Shown in pieces: positions 38,897 to 47,753 of a stretch of 64,000 nucleotides of DNA. Source of the stretch: Lysobacter arvi (lineage in GTDB: Bacteria > Pseudomonadota > Gammaproteobacteria > Xanthomonadales > Xanthomonadaceae); assembly GCA_031216755.1 (NCBI GenBank), contig JARUHG010000001.1, forward strand, positions 1,550,001-1,614,000. Reading direction: 5' to 3'. Position 1 is the first letter of the stretch. Every line of letters begins with the position of its first letter. The notes under the pieces were generated by a model. It saw only the letters and a list, made by a program, of their open reading frames with translations. It ran no database searches and was not told the origin of the DNA. Position numbers and translations under genes: made by a program.

Positions 38897-39331
38897 ATGG
38901 ACACCGCGCACGCTGCGTTCCAGCAGTTCCTCGACGCGTATCGCGACGCCGCCTTGGCGAAGGACGTCGACGCGTTCGTCCGGCCCTACGACGAAGACGT
39001 GCACGTGTTCGACATGTGGAACGACTGGTCGCTGCACGGCCGCGCGTCGTGGCGGCGCATGGCGGCGGGCTGGTTCGGATCGCTCGGCGACGAACGCGTG
39101 CAGGTCGAATTCGACGACGTGGGCGCATTCGCCTGCGCGGACATGATCTGCGGCCATGCGACGGTCACCTACACCGCGCTCTCGGCCGACGGGAGGAAGC
39201 TGCGTTCGCTGTCGAACCGGATGACGGCGGTGCTGCAACGCCGTGGCGGTGAATGGAAGGTCGTGCACGAACACACGTCGGCGCCGATCGAACACACGAC
39301 GTTGAAAGCGATCCCCCAGCGGCCCGCCTGA
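38897..39331 (+). CDS. NTF2-like (SnoaL/DUF4440-type) protein
   Basis: A 144-residue small alpha+beta protein of the NTF2/SnoaL-like superfamily. The pattern FQQFLDAYRDAALAKDVDAFVRPYDEDVHVFDMW, then HGRASWRRMAAGWFG and WKVVHEHTSAPI is typical of SnoaL-type cone folds, which act as isomerases, dehydratases or ligand binders. No catalytic role can be assigned. GGAGG lies six bases before the ATG and it follows the L,D-transpeptidase by 12 bases, so it is likely in the same operon. Confidence 0.85.
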   Translation: MDTAHAAFQQFLDAYRDAALAKDVDAFVRPYDEDVHVFDMWNDWSLHGRASWRRMAAGWFGSLGDERVQVEFDDVGAFACADMICGHATVTYTALSADGRKLRSLSNRMTAVLQRRGGEWKVVHEHTSAPIEHTTLKAIPQRPA

Positions 39332-39336
39332 AACGA

Positions 39337-39363
39337 CGAAGCCCCGGCCGGGCCGGGGCTTCG
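39337..39363. terminator. Bidirectional hairpin between convergent genes
   Basis: CGAAGCCCCGG (39337-39347) pairs with CCGGGGCTTCG (39353-39363). It sits between the NTF2-like gene (stop 39331) and rhlE (stop 39386), so it can serve both directions; T-runs are weak on either side. Confidence 0.7.
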
Positions 39364-39385
39364 CGTTGATCGACGAGCGGCTCGA

Positions 39386-40711
39386 TCAGCCGTTCGCGAC
39401 GCCGTTGCGGGAACCGCGACCCTGGCCGCCGCCGCGGTGCTGCTTCGGACCGGCATGCGCGTGACGCTGCGCGGGCTTGCCGTGCGGGCGATTCGACGGA
39501 CGGCGCGGCGCGCCCTGCTTCTGGCGCGGGTTCGGCAGCGGTGCGTTCATCTGGATCGGACGGCTCGGCGCGAAGCCGTCCACTTCGACCAGCTCCACTT
39601 CCGTCTTGAGCATGTTCTGCACCTGGCGGAGCAGGCCGCCCTCTTCCGGCGCGACCAGCGACAGCGCTTCGCCACTGGCGCCATTGCGGCCGGTGCGGCC
39701 GATGCGGTGCACGTAGTCCTCGGCGACCATCGGCAGTTCGAAGTTGATCACCAGCGGCAGGTTCGGGATGTCGAGGCCGCGCGCGGCGACGTCCGTGGCG
39801 ACCAGCACGCGGGCCTTGCCGGCCTTGAAGGCGTTGAGCGCCTTCTGGCGCTGCGCCTGGCTCTTGTTGCCGTGGATCGCGACCGCCGCCAGCCCGGCTT
39901 CTTCCAGTTGTTCGGCGAGGCGATTGCAGCCGTGCTTGGTGCGGCCGAACACGATGGCCTGGTCGGTGTGGCGCGAGCCCAAGACATGGACCAGCAGGTC
40001 GCGCTTGCGACCGGCATCCACGACATGCACGCGATGGTTGATGGTCTGCGCGATGGTGTTCTGCGCGGCGACCTGCACCTGCCTGGGCGTCCGCATGAAC
40101 TCGACGGCGAGCGCCTTGAGCTGCGCCTCGAACGTGGCCGAGAACATCATCGTCTGGCGATCGCGCGGCAGCTTGCCGAGGATGCGCTTCATCGCAGGCA
40201 GGAAGCCCATGTCGAGCATGCGGTCGGCTTCGTCCAGGACCAGCAGTTCGATCGAATCGAGCTTGGCGGTGCCGCGATCGAGGTGATCGATCAGCCGGCC
40301 CGGCGTGGCGACGAGCACGTCCATGCCGCGGCGGAACATCTCGACCTGCGGGCCCATGCCGGCGCCGCCGAAGATGACGCTCACGTTCATGCGCATGTGC
40401 TTGGCGTACGAGCGCAGGTTGTCGGCGACCTGCACGGCGAGTTCGCGCGTCGGGACGAGCACCAGCGCGCGCGGACGACGATAGCCGTTCGGGGCGGTCT
40501 GCTTGGACAGGCGATGCAGTAGCGGAAGACCGAACGCGGCGGTCTTGCCGGTACCGGTCTGGGCGCCGCCCAGCAGGTCGTGGCCGGCGAGCGCCAGCGG
40601 AATGGCCTGGGCCTGGATGGGGGTCGGGGTGGTGTAGTTCTGCTCCGCGAGCGCGCGCAGCAGGGCGGGCGAAAGCCCCAGGCTTTCGAAAGTCCCGGTT
40701 TCGGACGTCAT
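39386..40711 (-). CDS. rhlE: ATP-dependent RNA helicase RhlE
   Basis: A 441-residue DEAD-box helicase of the RhlE group, which unwinds RNA in ribosome assembly, decay and cold adaptation. All motifs are visible: Q-motif TPTPIQAQAIPLALAG, motif I AQTGTGKT, PTRELA, TPGRL, DEAD, SAT, and C-lobe ARGLDIP and HRIGRTGR. After the helicase core the tail (about 390-441) is basic and Gly/Arg/His/Pro-rich, an RNA-binding extension usual for RhlE. The start is ATG at 40711 with AAGGAG upstream; the longer frame adds 12 residues. Divergent from the antiporter gene. Confidence 0.95.
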   Translation of the reverse strand: MTSETGTFESLGLSPALLRALAEQNYTTPTPIQAQAIPLALAGHDLLGGAQTGTGKTAAFGLPLLHRLSKQTAPNGYRRPRALVLVPTRELAVQVADNLRSYAKHMRMNVSVIFGGAGMGPQVEMFRRGMDVLVATPGRLIDHLDRGTAKLDSIELLVLDEADRMLDMGFLPAMKRILGKLPRDRQTMMFSATFEAQLKALAVEFMRTPRQVQVAAQNTIAQTINHRVHVVDAGRKRDLLVHVLGSRHTDQAIVFGRTKHGCNRLAEQLEEAGLAAVAIHGNKSQAQRQKALNAFKAGKARVLVATDVAARGLDIPNLPLVINFELPMVAEDYVHRIGRTGRNGASGEALSLVAPEEGGLLRQVQNMLKTEVELVEVDGFAPSRPIQMNAPLPNPRQKQGAPRRPSNRPHGKPAQRHAHAGPKQHRGGGQGRGSRNGVANG

Positions 40712-41050
40712 CGGTGGTGCTCCTTGTCGCGCGCCATCGCGTCGCACCGCCCGAAGGCGGCGACGAACAAGACGTCGCGTGATGGCCCCGGCGTTCCCTG
40801 AACCGCGCCGGCGGCGATCTTGTTGGACGGCGACCGGACGATCCGGGCCGTGTCTGCGCTACGAAAGACGTGCGGGATAGAAGCCGTTTGCTCGGACCGC
40901 GATGCGGTCCACGGCGGGCATACCTGGGAAACGTACCCTTGCGGGGAGGCAGCCGTGCGCTGAACGGGGCGGACTCTACGCGAAAGCGTCCCGTCTTGCC
41001 ACCCGTGTAGGCTTCCCTGGCTGGTGCGGTTCACACGATTGGGGAAACAG
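40712..41050. other. Divergent intergenic region rhlE / antiporter
   Basis: 339 bases with no supported gene. The sequence holds an inverted repeat GGACCGC (40894-40900)/GCGGTCC (40904-40910) with spacer GAT, which may be an operator or leader hairpin. Cold-shock DEAD-box genes often have long 5' leaders, so part may be the rhlE leader. Nothing else stands out. Confidence 0.4.
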
Positions 41051-42877
41051 ATGGCGGAAGCGGGATCGAACGATCTGGTCAAGGTGGTCGCGCTGCTCGG
41101 CGCGGCGGTGGTGGCCGTGCCGGTGTTCCGGCGCCTGGGGCTGGGCTCGGTGCTGGGCTATCTGGCCGCCGGCCTCGCGATCGGACCGTTCGGCCTGGGC
41201 TGGTTTTCCGATCCGCAGGCGATCCTGCACGTCGCCGAGCTGGGCGTGGTGATGTTCCTGTTCCTCATCGGCCTGGAAATGCGTCCCTCGCACCTGTGGA
41301 GCCTGCGCCGCCAGATCTTCGGCCTGGGCACGCTGCAGATCGCCGCGTGCACCGCGGCGCTGACCGGCGTGGGCCTGCTGTTCGGATACGAGCCGGTCGT
41401 CGCGTTCATCGGTGCGATGGGCTTCGTGCTGACGTCCACCGCCATCGTCATGCAACTGCTGTCCGAACGCGGCGACGTCGCCCTGCCCCACGGCCAGAAG
41501 ATCGTGTCGGTGCTGCTGTTCGAAGACCTGCTGATCGTGCCGCTGCTGGTGCTGGTGGCCCTGCTGTCGCCCGGCGAGGCGAGCAGCGGCGCGTCGCGGT
41601 GGGCGTCGATCGGCATTGCCGCCGGCGTGCTGGTCGCGCTTCTCGCCGCCGGCATCTGGCTGCTCAATCCGCTGTTCCGGCTGCTCGCCGCGGCGCGGGC
41701 GCGGGAGGTCATGACCGCCGCCGCGCTGCTCGTCGTGCTCGGGTCTGCGTTGCTGATGCAGCTGGGCGGCCTCTCGATGGCGATGGGCGCGTTCCTCGCC
41801 GGCGTGCTCCTGTCCGAATCGACCTTCCGGCACCAGCTCGAAGCCGACGTCGAACCCTTCCGCGGCCTGCTGCTCGGCCTGTTCTTCCTCGGCGTCGGCA
41901 TGGCGCTCGACCTCTCGGTCGTCAGCGCGAACTGGGGAATGATCCTCGGCGCCGTGTTGGCGATGATGCTGGTCAAGGGCGTGTGCATCTACGCCGTCGC
42001 GCGGCTTACCGACTCCGTCCACCACGAGGCCCTCGACCGCGCCACGCTGATGGCGCAGGGCGGCGAGTTCGCCTTCGTGTTGTATGCGACCGCCGCGGCG
42101 AGCGGTGTCATCGCCGCTGCGCAGAACGCCAACCTCACCGCGATCGTCGTGCTGTCGATGGCGCTGACGCCGCTGGTCGTGCTCGCGGTGCGCCCGTGGC
42201 TCAAGCGTCCCAACGAGAACATCGACGATCTCGACGTCGCCGACGGGCTGAGCGGAAGCGTGCTGATGATCGGCTTCGGCCGCTTCGGCCAGGTGGTCAG
42301 CCAGTCGCTGCTCGCGCGCGGCGTGGACGTGACGATCATCGACAACGACGTGGAGATGATCCGCAGCGCCGGCACCTTCGGCTTCAAGATCTATTACGGC
42401 GACGGCACGCGCCTGGACGTGCTGCGCGCCTCGGGCGCCGACAGCGCGCAGGTGATCGCGGTGTGCATCGACAACAAGGACGCCGCCAACCGCATCGTCG
42501 AGCTGGCGAAGTCCGAGTTCGCACAGGCGAAGCTGCTGGTGCGTTCGTACGATCGCGAACATTCGCTGGAGCTGATCAATGCCGGCGTCGACGTGCAGGT
42601 GCGCGAGACGTTCGAATCGGCGATCAGGTTCGGCCATCACGCGTTGTGCCAGCTCGGCGTGCCGAAGGACGACGCGCTGGAGATCGTCGAGGAAGTGCGC
42701 CGCCGCGATGCCGAACGCGTGCAACTGGAACTGGCCGAGGGCCTGCGCGCCGGTACCCGCCTGCTGATCGGCAATCTCGCGCCCGGCCCGACGCCTACGC
42801 CCTTCACGCGCCCGCGCACGGCGGCCACGCCGCTCACGGCCGAAACCGCCGAGGCCACGCAGTCGCGGAGCGAATGA
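41051..42877 (+). CDS. CPA2-family cation:proton antiporter (KefB/KefC type)
   Basis: A 608-residue membrane protein with about twelve to thirteen membrane segments (residues 1-385) and a C-terminal TrkA-N/RCK domain (about 405-520) beginning VLMIGFGRFGQVVSQSLL, a Rossmann nucleotide-binding site. Transport motifs typical of KefB/KefC are present, for example LGVVMFLFLIGLEM, VLLFEDLLIVPLLVL and MAMGAFLAGVLLSES. Such proteins exchange K+ (or Na+) for H+ and can be gated by nucleotides or glutathione adducts. There is a Pro/Thr-rich C-terminal tail. The start is ATG at 41051, with GGGGAA upstream, not the longer GTG at 41024. No kefF/kefG-like ancillary gene is nearby. Confidence 0.92.
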   Translation: MAEAGSNDLVKVVALLGAAVVAVPVFRRLGLGSVLGYLAAGLAIGPFGLGWFSDPQAILHVAELGVVMFLFLIGLEMRPSHLWSLRRQIFGLGTLQIAACTAALTGVGLLFGYEPVVAFIGAMGFVLTSTAIVMQLLSERGDVALPHGQKIVSVLLFEDLLIVPLLVLVALLSPGEASSGASRWASIGIAAGVLVALLAAGIWLLNPLFRLLAAARAREVMTAAALLVVLGSALLMQLGGLSMAMGAFLAGVLLSESTFRHQLEADVEPFRGLLLGLFFLGVGMALDLSVVSANWGMILGAVLAMMLVKGVCIYAVARLTDSVHHEALDRATLMAQGGEFAFVLYATAAASGVIAAAQNANLTAIVVLSMALTPLVVLAVRPWLKRPNENIDDLDVADGLSGSVLMIGFGRFGQVVSQSLLARGVDVTIIDNDVEMIRSAGTFGFKIYYGDGTRLDVLRASGADSAQVIAVCIDNKDAANRIVELAKSEFAQAKLLVRSYDREHSLELINAGVDVQVRETFESAIRFGHHALCQLGVPKDDALEIVEEVRRRDAERVQLELAEGLRAGTRLLIGNLAPGPTPTPFTRPRTAATPLTAETAEATQSRSE

Positions 42878-42913
42878 GGCGCGCAGCGCGATCGACGCTC
42901 CACGCAAGGCGCA

Positions 42914-44302
42914 TCAGACGTCGAGCACGAGCCCCGGTCGCCCCAGCGTCGCGTGCACGCCGAACGTCTCGCCGATCTCGCCGGCCAGCGCTTCGCGCGC
43001 ACGGTCCTCGCCGTGCACGAGGGCAAGCGGCGGATGCGATGCATCGCCGCTGCCGGAAATCGTCCCGTACCACGCCATGAGCCCGCGCTGGTCGGTGTGG
43101 GCGGACAGGCCGCCGACCGTGTGCCGCTGCGCGTTCACGCGCACGTCGTTCCCGTGGATACGGACCCATTTCGCACCGTCCACCAGGCGCCGGCCAAGCG
43201 TGCCTTCGGCCTGGTAGCCGACAAAAACCACGTGCGTCTGCCGACGGTCGAGCCGATGGCGGAAGTGGTGCAGGATGCGTCCCGCATTCGCCATGCCCGA
43301 ACCGGCGATCACGATCGCGCCGCGTTCGATCCGGTTGATCGCCATCGACTCCTCGCGCGACTGGGTGAAATGCAGGTTCGGCAGGCGGAACGGATCAGGT
43401 TTCCCGCGCCATACGCGGCGCGCATCCTCGTCGAACAGGTCGGCATGGCGCTCGTAGACCGAGACCACCTTCGACGCCATCGGGCTGTCGAGGAAGATGT
43501 GCCAGCGCGACAGGTTCCATTCGTCCCAGTGACGCGCGAACCAGTACAGCAGTTCCTGGCTGCGACCCACGGCGAAGGCGGGAATCAGCACGTTGCCGCC
43601 CTCGCGCCACGCCGTGTCGAGGATGTCGCCGAGCTCGCGGATGGTGTCGGCGCGATCGCGATGCAGGCGATCGCCGTAGGTGGATTCCATCAGCACCAGG
43701 TCGGCGCGGTCGATGTCCGCCGGATCGCGCAGGATCGGCGTGCCTTTTGGCCCGAGGTCGCCGGAAAACACCAGCTTCCGGCCGTCGGCCCACACCTCGA
43801 CGCTCGAGGAGCCGAGGATGTGCCCCGCCTCGCGGAACGCGATGTCGATGCCGGGCAGGACCTCGGTGCGCGCGTCGTACGACAGCGGGCGCACGAGTGC
43901 CATCGCCGCGGCGACGTCCTCGCGCGTGAACAACGGCTGCGCTTCGGGTTCGCCGGCGCGGCGGTAGCGGTTGTGGCGTTCGGCATCGCCTTCGGAGATC
44001 GAGGCCGCATCCATCAGCATGATCGGCATGAGGTCCGCCGTGGCGTGCTGTGCGTAGATCGGCGCCCGGAACCCGCGCTTCACCAGTAGCGGCACGCGGC
44101 CGATGTGGTCGATATGCGCATGGCTGACGACCAGCGCATCCAGCGCGGTGGGCTCGAAGGGGAACGCTTCGGCGTTGCGGCGCTCGGCCTCGGGACTGCC
44201 CTGGATCATGCCGCAGTCGAGCAGCACGCGGCGCCCGGCGGCTTCGACTTCATGCAACGAACCGGTGACTTCGCCGGCGGCTCCGTGGAAATGCACGCGC
44301 AT
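42914..44302 (-). CDS. Beta-CASP metallo-beta-lactamase-fold RNA-processing-type hydrolase
   Basis: A 462-residue MBL-fold protein with a beta-CASP insertion, related to CPSF73-like RNases. Zinc-binding motifs are visible: VVSHAHIDHIG (HxHxDH), REAGHILGSSSVE, SGDLG and the C-terminal HTVGGLSAHTDQ. The ADLVLMESTYGDRLH and AIVIAGSGMANAGRILHH segments are family markers. It likely cleaves RNA but the substrate is not shown. AGGAGG is centred about ten bases before the ATG. It is convergent with the antiporter gene. Confidence 0.9.
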   Translation of the reverse strand: MRVHFHGAAGEVTGSLHEVEAAGRRVLLDCGMIQGSPEAERRNAEAFPFEPTALDALVVSHAHIDHIGRVPLLVKRGFRAPIYAQHATADLMPIMLMDAASISEGDAERHNRYRRAGEPEAQPLFTREDVAAAMALVRPLSYDARTEVLPGIDIAFREAGHILGSSSVEVWADGRKLVFSGDLGPKGTPILRDPADIDRADLVLMESTYGDRLHRDRADTIRELGDILDTAWREGGNVLIPAFAVGRSQELLYWFARHWDEWNLSRWHIFLDSPMASKVVSVYERHADLFDEDARRVWRGKPDPFRLPNLHFTQSREESMAINRIERGAIVIAGSGMANAGRILHHFRHRLDRRQTHVVFVGYQAEGTLGRRLVDGAKWVRIHGNDVRVNAQRHTVGGLSAHTDQRGLMAWYGTISGSGDASHPPLALVHGEDRAREALAGEIGETFGVHATLGRPGLVLDV

Positions 44303-44353
44303 GGAATTCCTCCTGGTGCGCGCACGCTACCACGGAGCGGCGAACCCGCTGCC

Positions 44354-44662
44354 TCAGCGTGGCGGCGGAACGATGCGCTCCTCGCGCACGACGGTGCCAT
44401 CCGCGCGGACATCGCGATAGACCACGCTCTCGGCCGGGCGCGCGTAATCGCGCGGCGTGTCCCGCCACGCGGCGAGCAGGTCGACGTTCTGTTTCTCGAT
44501 CGCCTCCAGGCTGCGCGCGATGCGACGCAGCAGGCCCTTGATGCCGAACACGGCGAACGGCACCAGGATCCACAGGATCGCGAGGATCAGGCCGAAGACG
44601 AACAGACAAAGGATGAGGAACGAGTTGGCGCCGTAGGCGGCGTTGGCGACCGTGCTGTCCAT
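44354..44662 (-). CDS. Small membrane protein, hypothetical
   Basis: A 102-residue protein with one or two hydrophobic segments (about 14-43, LILCLFVFGLILAILWILVPFAVFG) followed by a charged helical region SLEAIEKQNVDLLAAWRD and a short basic/proline tail. No family is recognised. The helix after the membrane segment could be a coiled coil. GGAG lies nine bases before the ATG. It is on the same strand and 51 bases upstream of the MBL gene, so they may be co-transcribed. Confidence 0.7.
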   Translation of the reverse strand: MDSTVANAAYGANSFLILCLFVFGLILAILWILVPFAVFGIKGLLRRIARSLEAIEKQNVDLLAAWRDTPRDYARPAESVVYRDVRADGTVVREERIVPPPR

Positions 44663-44756
44663 GGTGCGCTCCGTGGTGGGTGACGTGTCGGAGTCTTCGC
44701 GACGATGCGTGATCTGGACGTGGAGCCTGGCGTGAGTCGCGCGTGACGAACCTTCG

Positions 44757-45830
44757 TCAGCGCAGGTTGGTGTAGCTCGCGTTTCCCAGCCCGGTGCCGA
44801 TCGTGAGCACGCCCCAGTGTTTCGCCGAACGCATGCGCGGTCGTTCGCTCAGTCCCTGCACGACCGCGTCGTTGTGCATCGCCACGGTCGGCACGCGGCC
44901 GCCGATGCGATCGAGGCGACGCCCGAGTTCGCCAGGCAGGTGGAACGGCGCTTCCCAGTCGCCGGGCAGGTTCTGCGCACCCTGCGGGATGCGTCCGTCG
45001 GATTCGATGCGTCCGGGGCACGCGATGCCGACGAACGGCGCCAGCCGCAGCCCGATCGTGCGCGAGAACGCCGACAGACCGTTGAGCATCGCCGCAAGTC
45101 GCGCGATGGCCTGGCCGCGCCCGGGATCGTCGTCGGCGTGGCGCCATTGCATGCTTTCGATCACGCGCGCCTTCGCTCCGTCGGACGATGCCGACAGGCG
45201 CGGTTCGACGATGCCGCAGCGGATGTTGGTGCCGCCCACGTCCACCGCGAGGAATGCATCGTATCGGCGGAACCGCGCCGGCAGCAGTTGCGTCCATCCG
45301 ATCAGGCCGCCCTCGTCGGGATCGTGCGACAGCACGTACAGCGTGACGCCGCTCCGCGCGCTCCTGAGCATCCGCTGCGCGCGACGGATCGCGAGCTGGC
45401 CGAATTCGCTCTCCGGCATGCCGCCGCCGATCACGATGCGCTGCACGCCGTCCCACGCCGGTTGCGCGCGGAAGCACTGCACGACGTGCACGAGCCGGCG
45501 CGCGAACTCCTCGACGGCCAGGTGCGTGACGTGCGAGGCATCGGGATCGCCGCCGAGCAGCACGAGGTCGATGTCCTTCTTCGACAGTTCGTCGCTGCGC
45601 GCGCGGCCGAACGGATCCTTTCCGGTGGCGTGCACCTTGCGCACGGTGTCGAGCACCTGCCGGAACGCCGTCTGGCTCGCGCGATCACCAAGGAAGCCCT
45701 CGCCTTCGGGGTCGGGAATGGCGAGGTTGTAGCTGTCGATCCTGAGCCCGTCCACGCGCGACACGCCGTGCGGACCACCGGTTCTCGTGCGTCGCGACGC
45801 GGGACGTTTGCGTGGAGTGGGTCGGGCCAT
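44757..45830 (-). CDS. ROK-family protein with swapped lobe order (apparent circular permutation)
   Basis: A 357-residue sugar-kinase/repressor-type (ROK, ASKHA fold) protein. The nucleotide-binding start of a normal ROK protein, AVDVGGTNIRCGIV, is at about residues 196-208, not at the N-terminus. It is followed in normal order by the CPGRIESDGRI segment, the catalytic MHNDA (Asp about 321) and GTGLGN (345-350) just before the stop codon. The elements that normally come last, a helix AVEEFARRLVHVVQCF, then RIVIGGGMPESEF (131-143) and DPDEGGLIGW (170-179), come first, so the permutation point is right after the GTGLGN motif. No zinc-site cysteines or HTH are present, so a kinase role is more likely than a repressor. 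The ATG at 45830 has no strong ribosome-binding site. Confidence 0.8.
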   Translation of the reverse strand: MARPTPRKRPASRRTRTGGPHGVSRVDGLRIDSYNLAIPDPEGEGFLGDRASQTAFRQVLDTVRKVHATGKDPFGRARSDELSKKDIDLVLLGGDPDASHVTHLAVEEFARRLVHVVQCFRAQPAWDGVQRIVIGGGMPESEFGQLAIRRAQRMLRSARSGVTLYVLSHDPDEGGLIGWTQLLPARFRRYDAFLAVDVGGTNIRCGIVEPRLSASSDGAKARVIESMQWRHADDDPGRGQAIARLAAMLNGLSAFSRTIGLRLAPFVGIACPGRIESDGRIPQGAQNLPGDWEAPFHLPGELGRRLDRIGGRVPTVAMHNDAVVQGLSERPRMRSAKHWGVLTIGTGLGNASYTNLR

Positions 45831-45882
45831 GCGCCATCTTCGGGCGCCTCACGGCTACGAGGCGTCAAAGGCACGCGCTGTC

Positions 45883-45962
45883 GTCGCCCGGATAAGCGAA
45901 GCGAAACCCGGAAAGAGGTTGCCACTGCGTCGACCCGGGTGCGCTGCGCTCGCCCGGGCGAC
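45883..45962. repeat. Large inverted repeat of the GTCGCCCGG family
   Basis: Left arm about 45883-45911 (GTCGCCCGG then ATAAGCGAAGCGAAACCCGG) and right arm about 45932-45962, whose reverse complement begins GTCGCCCGGGCGAGCGCAGCGCACCCGGG, similar along the arm. It lies between the ROK gene start (45830) and the thioredoxin stop (45976). A GTCGCCCGG half-element also occurs at 11130-11138. Confidence 0.7.
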
Positions 45963-45975
45963 AAAGACCTTCGAC

Positions 45976-46299
45976 TCAGCCGACCGCGGCCAGCGCCTGC
46001 CGGATGTCGTCCGCACCGGACGGCCGCACGACACGCGCAAGCTCCTCGCCGTCGCGCAGCAGGATCAGCGTCGGCCACAACTTCACCCGATACGAACGTC
46101 CGAGCGGACGGCCGGGGCCGTCCTCGACCTTCACGTGCCGCACGTCGTCGCGCGGCGCCAGCACGGCCTCGATCGCCGCCTGCGCCGCGCTGCAGTAGCC
46201 GCACCAGTTCGTGCCGAACTCGAGCACGGTAAGCCCCGCCCACGCGTCCACGTCGGCGCGGGCGGGTTCATCGTCGGTGTAGGTGCGCACGTATCCCAT
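45976..46299 (-). CDS. Thioredoxin-fold protein, WCGYC
   Basis: A 107-residue thioredoxin-like protein. The active site is GTNWCGYCSAAQ, and the cis-proline is in LWPTLILLRDGEE. It has no signal peptide, so it should be cytoplasmic. The WCGYC motif is that of thiol reductants rather than thioredoxin proper (CGPC). The start is ATG at 46299, giving MGYVRTYTDDEPARAD; the frame stays open much further upstream through the alpha/beta-hydrolase gene. The gap to the hydrolase stop (46326) is 26 bases, so it may be co-transcribed. Confidence 0.88.
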   Translation of the reverse strand: MGYVRTYTDDEPARADVDAWAGLTVLEFGTNWCGYCSAAQAAIEAVLAPRDDVRHVKVEDGPGRPLGRSYRVKLWPTLILLRDGEELARVVRPSGADDIRQALAAVG

Positions 46300-46325
46300 C
46301 GACGCGAAGCAGACGCGATGCGGCG

Positions 46326-47450
46326 TTACTTCGCCGTGACGCCCGGCGCATCGACGGCGAGCGGTCGCACGTATTGCACGAGGCTCACCAGCAGCTTGCC
46401 GGGCTCTTCCCACGGCACCATGTGCGAGGCGTGCTCGAACCAGACGCCCCGCTTGTAGGGCGCCTTCACCTGGGCGAGCCACGCGTCGGTCGGTTCGGAG
46501 GGCGTCGTGTAGTCGTGCCGCCCCATGAACATCAGCACCGGGATCGGGAATTCGCGCACGCCCGACATGTCCACGGCGAGGAACTCCGGCAGGATGCGGC
46601 CCAGCGTGAACACGTTGCCCGCATCGACCGCGCAACGCTCCGCATCGGTGTATTCGGGCGAGAGCAGCGGGGCACGGTGGAAATAGGCCGATTCGTCGCG
46701 GTACGCGGTGAGCCCGCCGTAGTACTGCGCCCACTTGCGCGCGGCGATGATGCGTTCGCGCGTGATGGGCGTGTTGCCCGGATACGGCGCGATGGCTTCC
46801 ATCTCGCGCACCGCTTCGGCATTGCCCTTGCGCTTCGCCGTGGCCATCGCGTAGTCGAAGCTGATGCGCTCGTTCTCGCGCACGTCGATGACCTGCCCGA
46901 TGCCGATGTACGCATGGAACAGGTCCGGGCGCTTGAGCGCCGCCTGCATTCCGATGATCGTGCCCCAGCTGTGTCCCATCAGGATCAGCTTGCGCTTGCC
47001 GTAACGGGTGCGTACGTCGTCGGCCATCGCGATGACGTCGTCCACGAAGTTCGGGATGTGGACGGTGTCCGCGACCTTGGCCTCGTCGTTGGCGACGAAG
47101 GTCTTGCCGGCGCCGCGCTGGTCGTACGTCACCATCGTGAAGTACTCCTCCAGCGGACGCTGGAACTGCCACAGCGTGGGCGTCAGCGGCGACGCCGGGC
47201 CGCCGTGCACGAACAGGATGATCGGGTTGTCGCGATCCTGGCCGCGAACGCTCACCCACTGGTCGATGCCGTTGATGCGGGCCTTGTAGGACGCCTGCAC
47301 GCCGTTGGGCGTCTCGATGCGGCCCAGGTCCGCGATGATCTTCCGCGCCGGCTCGTAGGCGGCGGTGTCCTTGCAGGCCTGCGCGGCAGCGGTGAAGGCG
47401 CCCGCGGCCAGCGCGAAGGCGACGAAAAACCGTACGACGAAACGCTTCAT
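46326..47450 (-). CDS. Secreted alpha/beta-hydrolase, proline iminopeptidase-like
   Basis: A 374-residue exported alpha/beta-hydrolase. The signal peptide (residues about 1-24, FFVAFALAAGAFTAAAQ) is followed by the hydrolase fold with the oxyanion-hole region FVHGGPAS, the nucleophile elbow MGHSWGT (catalytic Ser) and the late MGRHDYTTP (Asp) and FEHASHM (His) segments. GGPAS and DQRGAGKT are hallmarks of proline iminopeptidases, which remove N-terminal proline; here the substrate is only inferred. AAGGGGG lies upstream of the ATG. Divergent from the M13 peptidase at 47754. Confidence 0.9.
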   Translation of the reverse strand: MKRFVVRFFVAFALAAGAFTAAAQACKDTAAYEPARKIIADLGRIETPNGVQASYKARINGIDQWVSVRGQDRDNPIILFVHGGPASPLTPTLWQFQRPLEEYFTMVTYDQRGAGKTFVANDEAKVADTVHIPNFVDDVIAMADDVRTRYGKRKLILMGHSWGTIIGMQAALKRPDLFHAYIGIGQVIDVRENERISFDYAMATAKRKGNAEAVREMEAIAPYPGNTPITRERIIAARKWAQYYGGLTAYRDESAYFHRAPLLSPEYTDAERCAVDAGNVFTLGRILPEFLAVDMSGVREFPIPVLMFMGRHDYTTPSEPTDAWLAQVKAPYKRGVWFEHASHMVPWEEPGKLLVSLVQYVRPLAVDAPGVTAK

Positions 47451-47753
47451 GAATACCCCCTTTCGGATCGGCCGAGCTTGGGTCCCGCGCCGGCCTGCGA
47501 CAAGGGATACGGCCAACGCGCCGCCCGTTGCAGCGGGGCCGGCACGCCTCGAAACCCCGCTCCCGCGCGGCCGGCGGCGGCGACTTTGCCGATCGGGTCG
47601 GCTGGCGCTGGCCCGCGGCACAACCGCGGGTAGCGCCCCGCCCGTCAACGTGACCTTCGACACCCTCGACTCGGGACAATCGGGTCTAATGTCGCCGGAC
47701 GCCCCGCCCGGGGCCGGTCCCAACTCCCTGATGCCTTCCGGCTGGAGCCCTTC

